From assembly GCA_946894095.1 (NCBI GenBank), contig OX335649.1, positions 14,588,001 through 14,652,000 of the forward strand: DNA of 64,000 nucleotides, in the 5' to 3' direction. Below the pieces are notes generated by a model. It saw only the letters and a list, made by a program, of their open reading frames with translations. It was not told the origin of the DNA and made no database searches. Shown here piece by piece: positions 9,284 through 19,283 of the stretch. The stretch is from Incurvaria masculella. Its lineage: Eukaryota; Arthropoda; Insecta; Lepidoptera; Incurvariidae. Within the stretch, counting starts at the first letter, position 1; each line of letters begins with the position of its first letter. The position numbers and the translations under genes were made by a program.

Positions 9284-9442
9284 GACCTTGTTATTATACT
9301 TTTACAATTTTTTATCTTTTATTGTATGTATATTATGTTGTCGAATTTAATATTTTTATTTTGAAACTTAACCTATCGATGTATTTGTATGCATATTTTT
9401 CTCGTTTTACTATATATTGTACTTAAAATACAGTGTATTTTG
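9284..9442 (+). other. BEL 3' untranslated spacer
   Basis: A short AT-rich stretch between the pol stop and the polypurine-like tract. It has no envelope-like frame. Confidence 0.6.
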
Positions 9443-9452
9443 GTCGGCGGAA
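9443..9452 (+). other. Polypurine-like tract of BEL element
   Basis: GTCGGCGGAA directly precedes the TGTTC start of the 3' LTR. Purine-rich GGCGG-type tracts in this place are usual for BEL elements and prime plus-strand synthesis. Confidence 0.65.
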
Positions 9453-9882
9453 TGTTCAATCTTGCTAAAGGGTTTTTCAAAGTGCCACTTTACACAGGGA
9501 AAACCCGAAAACATGGCAACATTCTGTGGGTAATTTGTACCAAATTTAATTTAAAAAACTTCACTTTTGCTCCAACCCACCTTGTGATTACATCGTGGCA
9601 AGATAAATTAAGTCATTTTTCGTTCTAAAAGTGCATTCGTTCGTGCAATCATTTTTCGAAATTATCAAGTGCTGGAAACTACCAAGTTCCTCGCTGTGCT
9701 CTGCAGTGGAAGCCAGGTACACCGTCGAGACCGATCCTGAGAGGGATCCTTTGAGGGTAAGTCGTGACAACGTGCCTTGGCTCCAAGCCGACGAGGAAGC
9801 ACCCCTGGTAAGTTTTCAGCACTGAACCATTAAACCCCATACAGTCCACTGAGAGAGAAATTAATACTCTCTTTATCGAACA
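9453..9882 (+). repeat. 3' LTR of BEL element (complete, 430 bp)
   Basis: The LTR starts with TGTTC (9453) and ends with GAACA (9882), a 5-bp terminal inverted repeat. Its last 207 bp equal 1-207 exactly. The downstream flank begins ATTGT. Two GTAAGT donor-like sites recur here. The start was set by the inverted repeat and by the preceding purine-rich tract. Confidence 0.9.
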
Positions 9883-9910
9883 ATTGTAATCGGCTATAAG
9901 TTAAGAATAA

Positions 9911-10288
9911 GTTATGCGACTGTGTACTTTTCATCATCATTTGTAACGGCCTACATATCCACAGAGCAGACAATCCAAGTTTTCTGCTCTGTGTACAATA
10001 AAGAAAACTCTGTGAACATATCTGTCGATGAGTACTATAAATAAAAAACATTCCTTGGTAACTTTTGTATGACAAAAATGACAATAGATTTTATTAAAAG
10101 TTATGCGACTGTGTACTTTTCATCATCATTTGTAACGGCCTACATATCCACAGAGCAGACAATCCAAGTTTTCTGCTCTGTGTACAATAAAGAAAACTCT
10201 GTGAACATATCTGTCGATGAGTACTATAAATAAAAAACATTCCTTGGTAACTTTTGTATGACAAAAATGACAATTGATTTTATTAAAA
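9911..10288. repeat. 189-bp tandem duplication, two copies
   Basis: Copy 1 (9911-10099) and copy 2 (10100-10288) differ at only one or two positions (ATAGATT against ATTGATT near the end). Each copy holds an 11-bp perfect inverted repeat CACAGAGCAGA / TCTGCTCTGTG (9960-9970 with 9983-9993, and 189 bp later) followed closely by AATAAAG. I do not recognise the source sequence. Confidence 0.93.
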
Positions 10289-12519
10289 GGTACGCATGTT
10301 ATATAATAGTATTTTCAAAAAAATCGCTAAAAGTGTTAGGTTAACTTACAATTAAATTGCGCTTACTGACATGTACAATATTTTAAAATAGGTGTGGAAC
10401 TCATTTCGTAACTCGTTTTTAAAAGATGTGTCAATATTCTGCATTTATATTTCAACTTCTCGAAACAAAAAAAAAAGCATTTACGGAGTATGAATTTTCC
10501 CAAAAAGAAAAAAGACAGCACAGCTGAAAAAAAATACAAGTGGAAAACGTTTCTTAATTTCATTTTTAGAAACACCTTCAACTTTCGACTAAATGTTTCC
10601 ACATTTAGTCGAGGCTGACCCACCCTGTCCTTCTGATGACCGAAAAACATACAATATTATATTATAGAAGCGAGAGACAGTTCCGAACCGTCGACGAGCT
10701 TCACAAACTCATCTTGGGGACGGCGACCACAACGAATCTTCTGAGCTTGAGTGATAAATTGACAGATACACTGACAGATGGACTTGTCACGACCTTCGTC
10801 TAGGACGGGTCACATGTTTTCATAAATCATTATTTGGGACGAAAGCTAAAGGAGGAATCGTCGTCGATTAATTGCAATATATGTGTAGATCTTCCCAAAT
10901 TTAAATTTCATTCAAGATTGCATTAAAATTGTTTTTATTATTATTTTAAAAGATAATAAAACGTATATTTTCCAAAATACTTTATTCCACATTCCACATT
11001 TGGTTTTTTAACAAAATTTACAATGAACAGACTAAATTGTATTTATGAAAATTTATATAATGGCTATTTTTTGTTATTATGCTGTAAGTTGCTTTAAGTA
11101 AACGCATTTTTGTATGATGAAAATTTCTTCCCATATTAAGAATCAATTTTGACTTGCCACAACATTAAAACAGCTTCAATAAGCGCCGCGTTGCACCGTG
11201 CCGATGGCTGAAATATCAGCCAATTTTATCACTTCTCTTGAAATAGAAGCTGCCCGTAAGAGCAAGTCGATAGACTTAAAAACTCATATTGCTAGTGGAA
11301 AAAGTTTAAAGCCCGCAATATAGGGCGGCTGTCAGCTGACATTCCAAATTTGAATAACACGGTCGGATGGCGTCCCGCCCCAGCGTTGGAGAATGGGGGT
11401 GGGGAGGCGGTGCGGCAGGCGGGCGGTATGAGGGCGCGCGGCTCAATCCCAACACTTTATTTTATTTTTCAATCCCCTTTTCACCCCGCTGTATAGGCTT
11501 TTTGTGTAGTTTTTCAATGCAACGACTTCCGAACTCGCTTTTTGCTGTTGTGGACGTGTTTTCATGAAAATTCCGCCGCCTGTTTATCGTCAACAATTTC
11601 GCGTTCCTCTCTGTTTGTGTTTCGAGTAATTTGAACATTCGGATTGGGGGAATAATTTGGCTCGCCCGTGACTGTCGCGCCCTGCGTGGAAAATGTTAAT
11701 TGAATGGCTGTGTGTCAGAGCAGAGGGTTTCGTGGAATAAGGGTTTTTACTTTGATCAGGGCTTTGGTCCTTTTAACGAAACGTAACTGAATAGTACCCG
11801 ACAGTATGATACACTCATGCTCAGTTAAATATACTAAGTACCTTAGCTAGGTAAATAGATTCGTAAATGGCAAGAGACATTTCCAGCCTCACGATCTATG
11901 TAGGATGAGTTTGAAATATAAGTCTTCTATTTTTGATGTAACTCGACAAGAATAGCTAATACCACACCACTTTCAGGATATCAGCCCAAGTAATATATTT
12001 CTATATGTTACAATACGGTTATAGCCCGATATCGCTTAAGTTCGAAATCTTTTTGTTCTTGAAGGTAACTAAGATTTTCAAAATATACCCGTGTCGAGTG
12101 CACTAATACCTAAAAATACCTTAACCAATGTTTTTCCAATTTTTTTTTATAAAAAAATAAAACACACATTTTCAAGTTATATTTATTTTTTTATTTTTGA
12201 CATGAACTCTTTATAAGTACACTAAACCATACACTTAAAGGAAAAAAAACGGACTTAAACCGTGATGTATACAGTGTTATCTTAACAGTTTTTATCATTA
12301 CTTCATACAATTTATAAATTCTACCAAATTTTTAATTAACTAATAATAATATATTTATATTTTAATATCTTAACACTACAATATGCTTTTAAGAAATAAT
12401 TTGTCTGACTGTTCGTTTAAAATTTCGAGAATTTGCTATACAGCCTAACGCTGTTGCAGGTGGTCTTATATCTTAGATCTTTGGGCGTCAGTGCTGTAGC
12501 CATAGGCATCTTTATTATG
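10289..12519. other. No gene seen; contains a GC-rich block at 11165-11720
   Basis: The stretch is mostly AT-rich with no coding frame that looks real. The block 11165-11720 is clearly richer in G+C and CpG, with runs such as GCGGGCGGTATGAGGGCGCG, and contains few stop-free frames. It could be regulatory DNA or an untranslated exon, but nothing decides this. 12120-12400 is very AT-rich. Confidence 0.4.
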
Positions 12520-12685
12520 AGGGGTATTTTACCACATACCTCATGGGAACTAGATGCTATGCCAGGGCATTCCTTATGTTACACGGCTGCATTGAATGGG
12601 ATGGAAAACACGGACAATTTTCTTCGACCATCGTTCATTCAATGATGGTACCAACCCTGGCGGGGGGGTGCACCACGAACAATCC
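12520..12685 (-). repeat. SINE fragment (shared-body family), diverged
   Basis: Matches the body of the SINE at 13644-14049 through TGCCAGGGCATTCC, GGAAAACACGGACAATTTTC and GATGGTACCAACCC. Head and tail are missing. Confidence 0.75.
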
Positions 12686-13643
12686 CTTAGTCCCCTCTTA
12701 CGACATGCATGGGAAGAAATGCAGTGGGATTTATTTTAAATGTCTTTTCTATATTTAATTTTAAAACGGTTACAATTCCAATCTAGCCATAAATTAGCTC
12801 TTTATATGTGCCTATAGTTAGAATAATAAACGGACGATGGTTTGAATACAGAAATTACATTTTTCGAAACCTATTATAATACTTGTGAAATATTCAAACA
12901 AAACTTAATTTATAAACCTGCCTCTACAGATTCTCATTAAACCTCAGCCGAATTTATAGCATGGATTATGTTAACAAAAATATCAGCTCAAATGGAGTGG
13001 CGACTGAATAGAGTACATAAGCCAAGGGGAGGCCACGAATTAATTGCTTTAGAGATTGCTTTGACGTGGACCCACTTAACTCTTCGCGGCCACGTGTTCA
13101 ACCGTTTTTGGACGTTAGGTCAGTCAATTCCAAGTAATGTTTGCGAATGGTGTTGGTGTTTATTTTGGATTCGATATCTGTATTTGAATTAGCTCGAGTC
13201 GGCTTTGCAATCAGGAATAAACATTTACTGAAATATAATCGAATCGCACAAAAATAATATTTTATAAAGACTAGTAAAAGTAAACATGTCCGAAGATAAA
13301 AGGTTTTTCCCCCGACTTCTCGGCTATTTACCTCTCTGCCCACCTCTTAGGTAGGCGTGATGATATGTAGCCTAAAAAAGAATCAAACTTGACGTAGTAA
13401 CCGCATCAAAATTTGGTTAAGTTATAAGCGGGCAATTTAGTTTTATACAAGTTTGTGGTGATATGCAGTCAGAAAGTCCAGTCTCAATGTTTGATCATAA
13501 ACCACGGCCAGTCGCAACGGGCAAACGGTCACCAATCCGGAAATCGACCGTGCCCAGGGTCGTCTGACTTCGATATCTGATACCGAGGCGTCGCGTCGCG
13601 TAATCATTTAAACCTAAGACTGGCATCCTAAAGCCACAATGAG
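12686..13643. other. No gene seen
   Basis: AT-rich unique sequence. Short open frames around 12970-13340 show no recognisable domain and overlap on both strands, so I do not call them. Confidence 0.35.
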
Positions 13644-14049
13644 TTTTTTTTTATGCGACCTGACATGGATGGCTAATACCACACAACTACCGTTATGATA
13701 TTAGCCCAATACACCACATTCCCGAAGGTATTTGGTGCCATGCCAGGACCTTCCCTTTATGAGCATGGCTACATTGAACTGGATTGAAAACACGGACAAT
13801 TTTTCATTGCCGCTTCGACCATCTTTTCATCCAATGCGATGGTACCAACCCGGGCGGGCTTAAACCCTACCACCTAGTAGGGGAAGGGGACCTACAGTTT
13901 TACATGGATTCCGAACCATGGAGCAGCTCGCATTCGTGACGAAATGCACTTATCGAATTCGGAAAGAGAAAGACAGTGGTGCATGTCGGTATTGAGCCCA
14001 GGCCTCTGGTACGCTAGGCCAGTCCCCGTGCCACTAGGCTACGAGCCGC
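13644..14049 (-). mobile_element. Full-length tRNA-derived SINE (reference copy)
   Basis: Read on the minus strand, the element begins with a tRNA-like head of about 65 nt (13985-14049) containing GTAGCCTAGTGG, an A-box match, and GGGCTCAATACC, a degenerate B-box. A body with GGTTGGTACCATCGCATTGG and GGAAGGTCCTGGCATGGCAC follows, and the copy ends in GGTCGCATAAAAAAAAA. A polymerase III head, no coding capacity and a poly-A tail define a SINE. About a dozen related pieces occur in this window. Confidence 0.85.
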
Positions 14050-15275
14050 TCAATGTAATACATTATTTCTTCAAATGCAACAACTATAAAGATATGAATA
14101 TTTTCAATGTTTTCGATAATTGGAGATTTATTTTCATTTAGATCATCGGAAGAAATTATCGTCCATCTGCATTTGCGAATCGGCATAGGTTAATAGGTAA
14201 ATATATCCAAATAATCGTAAATATGTAAAAATATCTCGTCTTATCTCGAATTTTGACGAGGTTCAGACAGTGAAATTTTAAGTTTCCTAAAATCGATCTA
14301 AAATGTAAATAGAAATGTTTCTTGTCAAATATCCGGGAACCGATCGGATTTTCATTGTGTATAAAAATATTGTTTAAAAATACATAATACGTACTTCTTT
14401 GGTCCGATCATATTTCATTGCTGTTTGAAGAACCGTTTGCCGTAGGAAGTGATGGCCAGCCAGTAAAGAGAGGCGAGAGGGTCTGGGTGGGACAAGATGA
14501 TAGAGGATAAATAGAGAAAAGGAAAAAAAAACACCACTACACATACGTTCTTATTACAATCATTTAGGGTTTTTTGCAAAATTATACACTACTTCCTAAG
14601 TTTCAGGGTTGGCGACGCCCAGCGCCCATATACCGTCTAGTACCTACATTAGTTCGGAAGCGGACGAAAAGTGTATGCAGAGGGAATCTTTGAGCTGTCA
14701 AAGATTGTTCAATCTGGAAGACGAATCGATCTGCGCTAAATTCCTCCGAGCCGGGCGCTAGCCTGATTGTGCGGAGTCTAATTTTTCATCGGAGCCCACT
14801 TTTGTCTAAATTTTCCGCGAGATTGCTCCGCAACTGTCTCTGCGCCAGGATTACGGGCCCAAGTCTGACAGACACATTGACTGATCGCCGACAGCACGTC
14901 GACAGCTGATAGGAAGAGGATTTCACCACGCAACATGTCTGTGCCTGTTCGATGGCTGTTTGAGGGGTAAGATGAAGGGGAATGGCACCTGATTCTAAAA
15001 TAATCCTTGCAATAGATACCGACGAAACGAATGATTATAAATGTTTCCGTTTTTTTTTCATGTTAATGTATAAATATTTGTATGTATTTATGTGTTAATA
15101 TTATACATCATAAGCCTATATTTAATAATACGTTTATTTAAAAAAAAAAATACTTTTCTTTTTCTATATAATTATAAAAATCTTTTTTTAAATACTTTTT
15201 CTTTCAGGACATTTTCCTTCATTTTCAGTTTTTTTTTGTTCGCCTCACCGCACCTCTCCTATGTCTCTAAGGTTG
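14050..15275. other. No gene seen; GC-rich unique block at 14580-14940
   Basis: 14580-14940 is a CpG-rich stretch without any repeat match elsewhere in the window and with stops in all frames. It may be conserved non-coding DNA. The rest is AT-rich and featureless. Confidence 0.35.
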
Positions 15276-15355
15276 AATGTTAGAGAATGCCTAATGGCAT
15301 GAATTCCGCCTTTTTGTAAACCATATGGGCTTGCAAATAAAGGTTTTTTCCTTTC
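15276..15355 (+). repeat. 3' end of a non-LTR retrotransposon
   Basis: GAATGCCTAATGGCATGAAT followed by TCCGCCTTTTTG and AATAAAGG is, to my knowledge, a common 3' UTR end of Jockey/CR1-group elements in moths. No coding part is seen upstream. Confidence 0.55.
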
Positions 15356-15818
15356 TTACATTTCATATTTTCGAAAGTGTGTGTTTGCTTTTTTAAGGGG
15401 ATGAATTTACTAGAAGTGACTAACTTAAAGCGACATTCCAACCTCAATCGAATTCACCGAGAGTTACTTCACTAGGTGACTTTCCACCTGAATCAATTGC
15501 ATTAGAAGCAAAAGTTGTATGTAACTTGCTCACTTACTCTTATTTAAAAAAAATGTATGGGTTCTATTTGCCTTTATGTTTGTCTGTCGGCCTAAATGTG
15601 ATTCAATCACTTTTAGATATGTTTATTCGTAGCTACTCAACCGATTTTGCACGTGGTGTCTAAGAATATTTTGATACCTTTACATTAATTGGAGGCTACG
15701 AGAACGTTTAGAGAGGTTTTAAACGTTCTGGGAAGGCTGCTTGAATTAGCCTTCCGATAGAAGTCTACGGAAGGCTACTTTAAATAGCTTTCCGAAAACC
15801 TTTAACTGTACAACGAAC

Positions 15819-15850
<32 letters not shown>
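15819..15850. repeat. (CA)n microsatellite
   Basis: About 16 perfect CA units within otherwise unique, gene-free sequence (15356-16150). Confidence 0.95.
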
Positions 15851-15853
<3 letters not shown>

Positions 15854-16154
15854 GCTATTTTAACACGGGTTGAGCCGCGCAGATGATCGCATAATAAAAA
15901 AAATTCATTTTCAGGACAGACAAATCTAAATATGCATTTCTTGTAATTAATAATATATAATAAGTAATAAGACTTGAATTTAAAGGGATCATGTAAATAA
16001 GCCACAAAAATCTATAATGTACATAGCCAAACATGCTAGATACCGTTAGGAATCTTGTGAATTCATAAAGTCCAAGTTTTAAATTTAAACCTTCACTATT
16101 TGGCCTGATACTGTGGGATACAGATGCGTTACCACAAAGCTTTTATAGTAAAAA

Positions 16155-16490
16155 AAAATGTGTCAGCAAGCTATTTGTGGAGCAAGAATAATGCAGACCG
16201 CTCTTTAAAAAGTTTTTTTACCATTGCCCTCCTTGTAAATACACGATGTATGCATTTTGTTAAAAAATATCCAAAATATTTTGAACTCAGTTCATAATTA
16301 TAACACAAGAGCTCGAACGCGTAATGAATTAAGCCATGCCCAGCCTAAAAAGGTACTTTTCAGAAAAAGTATATTTGATATGGATCTATAGCAACATTCC
16401 AGATGATTATAAAGATTTAAAGATGAATGGCTTTAAATCAAAACTGCATGATTGGTTGGCGGATTCTAATTTTTAAACGTTCGATGATTT
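16155..16490 (+). pseudogene. Non-LTR reverse transcriptase C-terminus, decayed
   Basis: Translated pieces in shifting frames fit the C-terminal end of CR1/Jockey-group proteins: CRPLFKK near 16195, LPSLVNTRCMHFVKKYPKYF near 16228-16290, NYNTRARTRNELSHAQPKKV near 16297-16360, then IPDDYKDLKMNGFKSKLHDW to about 16460. At least two frameshifts and several stops separate them. The YNTRAR and FKxKLxDWL motifs are the best support. The catalytic part is absent, so this is an old 5'-truncated relic. Confidence 0.7.
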
Positions 16491-16583
16491 TTTTTAATGT
16501 AATTACATGTAATGAATAAATAATTAATTTCTTTTTTTTACTTTTACTAATTTTAATAACGATTTCACTATTATTACTGATTT

Positions 16584-16889
16584 TAGGGTTCCGTACCTAC
16601 ACTACTAAGCCTCCGCTGTCCGTCCGTCCGTCCGTCCGTCCGTCCGTCCGTCCGTCCGTCCGTCCGTCCGTCCGTCTGTCACAGGGCTGTATCTCATGAA
16701 CCGTAATAAGTAGGCAGCTGCAATTTTCACAGAGTGTGTATTTATTTTGCCGCCATAACAAAAAAATAGGTAAAATAAAAAATAATAAAAATTACAGGGG
16801 TGCCCCATACAAAAAAACGTGTTTTTATGGTGTTGATGGTACGGAACCCTTCGTGTGAGAGTCCGACTTGCACTTGGCCGGTTTTTTTT
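16584..16889. repeat. Moth interspersed repeat (GGTTCCGTACC...TTGGCCGG), copy 1
   Basis: The copy runs from AGGGTTCCGTACC through CAGGGCTGTATCTCATGAAC to GCACTTGGCCGGTTTTT. The same element recurs at 43635-43922. It is non-coding. This copy contains an expanded (CCGT)n microsatellite at 16618-16677 that copy 2 lacks. I recall the family as very abundant in Lepidoptera, but its class is not known to me. Confidence 0.8.
16618..16677. repeat. (CCGT)n microsatellite
   Basis: About 14 tetranucleotide units inside the moth repeat copy 1. They expand the shorter CCGTCCTTCCGTCTGTC stretch present in copy 2 near 43690. Confidence 0.95.
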
Positions 16890-17790
16890 AAATTAATAGA
16901 CACGCAGTGCTGGTTTGAATTTTATTATTTTATTTTTTATTGGATAGCGTCGAGAAATGTACGTCTGTAAATATTGATTTATTTTGTTTTTATAGTGTTC
17001 AATGTGTGAATCCGATTTTTGTATCGGTCGCTGTAACAGGCATCTTATGGAGATTGTGAAGACTAAAAATAAATCGCCTATTCACCGATAGGTGAACGAA
17101 TAAAATTATTTCATTGCTATTAAAATTAATGTAATTTCTATTAATACAAATTATTTAATAAAAAAAGGATCATCAAAAGTTTCACCCAGTTAAAAGTTTT
17201 GAGGTAATCAAACAGTCGAATTGATAACTTCCTCCTTTTTTGGAGTCAGTAAATTTTTTTTATTGGTTCCCCCTGGCCTTCACTGGAAACTGAATATCAT
17301 TTTGGTAAACTTGAAACCCGGGGACTCAAAATACCAGAAGCACTTAGGTAACGCAAGGATAATCTCTAGCGATACACCATACAAAGTAATTCCGTTTGCC
17401 TGAGCCTCGACCATAGTAAATCTAGAATAGTACGTTATCTATAAAGAACGTTACAAAACACCGATTAAATGTGTGCTTTATACGTGATTTATAACAGAAG
17501 ACTGTGACACAAACACATTTACGCTCCTCAATTGTTTAAAAAAACATATGTCAGCAATGTGTACAATACAATAATCTACATATACTAATATAAATCTGTA
17601 AGTGATGTTCATGGAGTAAGTTGCTTTGTTTTACAAGATACTGCGTTTTTAGACTCTATGTATGATACTAAAACTAACTTGACGATTTCTATCGCTATCT
17701 GCCTTTGTTTCTCCGATTAATTCTTCTATACCACGTAACGAATATTTGATACTTAAACATATTATAATAAATACGATATGTTTTCAACAT
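16890..17790. other. No gene seen
   Basis: AT-rich sequence without a recognisable frame, RNA or repeat family shared within the window. Confidence 0.35.
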
Positions 17791-17794
17791 ATAG

Positions 17795-17935
17795 CTTTTC
17801 TGGGCGCAGTCAGGTGCTGGATGGGCTACCTTTTTCGATGTTGAAGGTGGCTGTGGTTCGTATTCCACGTAAAACTTCCCCTTACCAACTTACTAGGCTG
17901 TAGGGTTAATCATGCTTGTGTTGGTTTTGTATTGA
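17795..17935 (+). repeat. SINE fragment with 5S-like head
   Basis: Shares GTGCTGGATGGGCTACC, GGTGGCTGTGGTTCGTATTC and CACGTAAAACTTCCCC with the SINE copies at 31693 and 56757. The copy is truncated after the first part of the body. Confidence 0.65.
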
Positions 17936-18039
17936 TTCCTATGTAGCAGTGCTAGTGCAGAAAGTGTCTGGAACATGCATTTTTTTTTTAATCGCACCCG
18001 TTGGTGTTTATGGAAAAAAGTTTACGATGTTTGGATGTT

Positions 18040-18198
18040 TCTCATTAAATAATGCCTAATCGACTCAAACGTACATGAATACAATGTCATGGACTAGCCC
18101 TTTGGGCAAATTTGTATCCAGGAAATAATTCAGACCGACATCAGTCCGAAACGATATTAACCTGAGAGGAGCCGGGTACCGCAGCTAGTAATAATAAT
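18040..18198 (-). repeat. Interspersed repeat of the GGCTCCGCTCGGGT family
   Basis: The copy ends GAGGAGCCGGGTACCGCAGC TAGT and contains ATGTTTCTCATTAAAT and CCCTTTGGGCAA. These are shared with 19125-19283, 33180-33367 and 47330-47491 on the same strand and, partly, with 21155-21420 and 43072-43190 on the other. Confidence 0.75.
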
Positions 18199-18201
18199 AA
18201 A

Positions 18202-18364
18202 AATCTGCGTGCCGGCGCCCAGCAGTCCGGCGGATGAGGAGCTCTTCGAGATGCGGGTGGTGGTGGCCTGCGTGTTAATACCACCACGAATGCTGATGGG
18301 TGGTGGTATTAACTCGTATTGGGTGGTGGCACCCGCCGGACTGCTGGGCGCCGGCATGCAGATT
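18202..18364. repeat. Nested GC-rich foldback structure
   Basis: A 32-bp outer inverted repeat (18202-18233 with 18333-18364, one mismatch) encloses a perfect 13-bp inner inverted repeat (18275-18287 with 18300-18312) around a 12-nt loop. The arms are rich in GCCGGCGCCCAGCAG. The structure directly follows a (TAA)n stretch. Its element class is not identified. Confidence 0.85.
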
Positions 18365-19124
18365 ACAACAGATTAGAACAATTACAACGATAAACGATTA
18401 ATAATTTCCTGTGCTAGATAATGTCAGGTGTACGTCATTATTGGTACTAGATTAAATCAATTTAATAAGATCAATCACCACATAGTATCAAACAAAGTCG
18501 CTTTCTCTGTCTCTATATCCCTATGTATCCTTAAATCTTTAAAACTACGCAACGGATTTTGATGCGGTTTTTTTTAATAGATAGAGTGATTGAAGAGGAA
18601 GGTTTACATGTATTTTATTTATTTATTTATTTTTTGAAACTTACAGCCTATTACAAGATAAGTCGTCATATTGTAGTTTACAAAAAAATAGGCCAATTAA
18701 AAGTTTCACAAATTGTAAAAGTATTTTAAACACTTAAGTTACAGAGATACAATCGAGAGCGTACATGATATGTGAGGGTGGGTGTGAGGGTGTGTGTGTC
18801 TGTGTGTGTGTGTGAGTAGTGAGTATTTTTTGATATAGGGGTGTATGTGTTAGCGTATAAGTTTGCGTGTTACCAAGTTATAGGAAGAGCAATAAAATGC
18901 CAGTAATTAAAATGAATACCATTATTATTTTCATTCAATTTTATTAAACTATATTATATTATAAAAATATGTTATGATGATTTTGTTTTAAACCTTTTCT
19001 TCTAGTATTTATGATAACTTCCATTAAATAGTGGATAAATACTGTTATTTTTGAGGTTTCTAATGTGATGTCGTAAATAATTACATTTTTTCCGCTTACA
19101 TTGCAAACGCAGGCTGAACCCTAC
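18365..19124. other. No gene; 3' tail of a minus-strand non-LTR element near 18608-18720
   Basis: TATTTATTTATTTATTTTTTG at 18615 followed by gene-free sequence is consistent with the reversed (AAAT)n tail of a retroelement on the minus strand. A GT-rich stretch lies at 18775-18815. Nothing else is recognisable. Confidence 0.4.
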
Positions 19125-19283
19125 GAGATTTTCTCATTAATTCCTACGATATTGATGCAAATAAGTAGATGAATACATTTTTCTGGACCAGCCTTTTGGA
19201 CCGGCTCTTTGGGCAACTTTTTATCCATGAAATAATTCATCCCGACATTAACCCGAGCGGAGCCGGGTACCGCAGCTAGTTAT
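19125..19283 (-). repeat. Interspersed repeat of the GGCTCCGCTCGGGT family
   Basis: Contains CCAGCCTTTTGGACCGGCTC and CCATGAAATAATTC and ends GCGGAGCCGGGTACCGCAGC. It is closely similar to 47330-47491. Confidence 0.8.

Larger units (their letters stand above)
1..9882 (+). mobile_element. BEL/Pao LTR retrotransposon with nested insertions
   Basis: The element shows, in order, the 3' part of the 5' LTR (1-207), a primer-binding site (213-230), a long gag-pol frame starting at 704, a polypurine-like tract (9443-9452) and a complete 3' LTR (9453-9882). The 5' LTR lacks its first 223 bp because the window begins inside it. The BEL/Pao assignment rests on the gag domain, retropepsin, YMDD reverse transcriptase, the long RNase H region and the integrase with its typical C-terminal domain, all in one frame. 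No env-like frame lies between the pol stop (9283) and the 3' LTR. A non-LTR element (4810-8254) splits the integrase region and itself contains a mariner. Without these insertions the internal region would be of normal BEL length. The target duplication cannot be checked because the left flank is outside the window. Confidence 0.93.

Noticed and set aside
9336..9452. Earlier 3' LTR start at TGTTGTCG (9336)
   Set aside because: The start at 9453 gives matching TGTTC/GAACA ends and is preceded by a purine-rich tract. The earlier site has neither.
9284..9452. Possible env gene in the BEL element
   Set aside because: Only about 170 bp lie between the pol stop and the LTR, and no frame is present.
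10363..10650. 95-codon minus-strand frame
   Set aside because: It is phenylalanine/lysine-rich, driven by poly-T and poly-A composition, and has no domain.
16618..16677. CRISPR-like or satellite array
   Set aside because: It is a simple tetranucleotide microsatellite without spacers. No CRISPR-type repeat-spacer structure exists in the window.
16605..16808. Small protein with TDGR repeats
   Set aside because: It is the (CCGT)n microsatellite inside a non-coding moth repeat.
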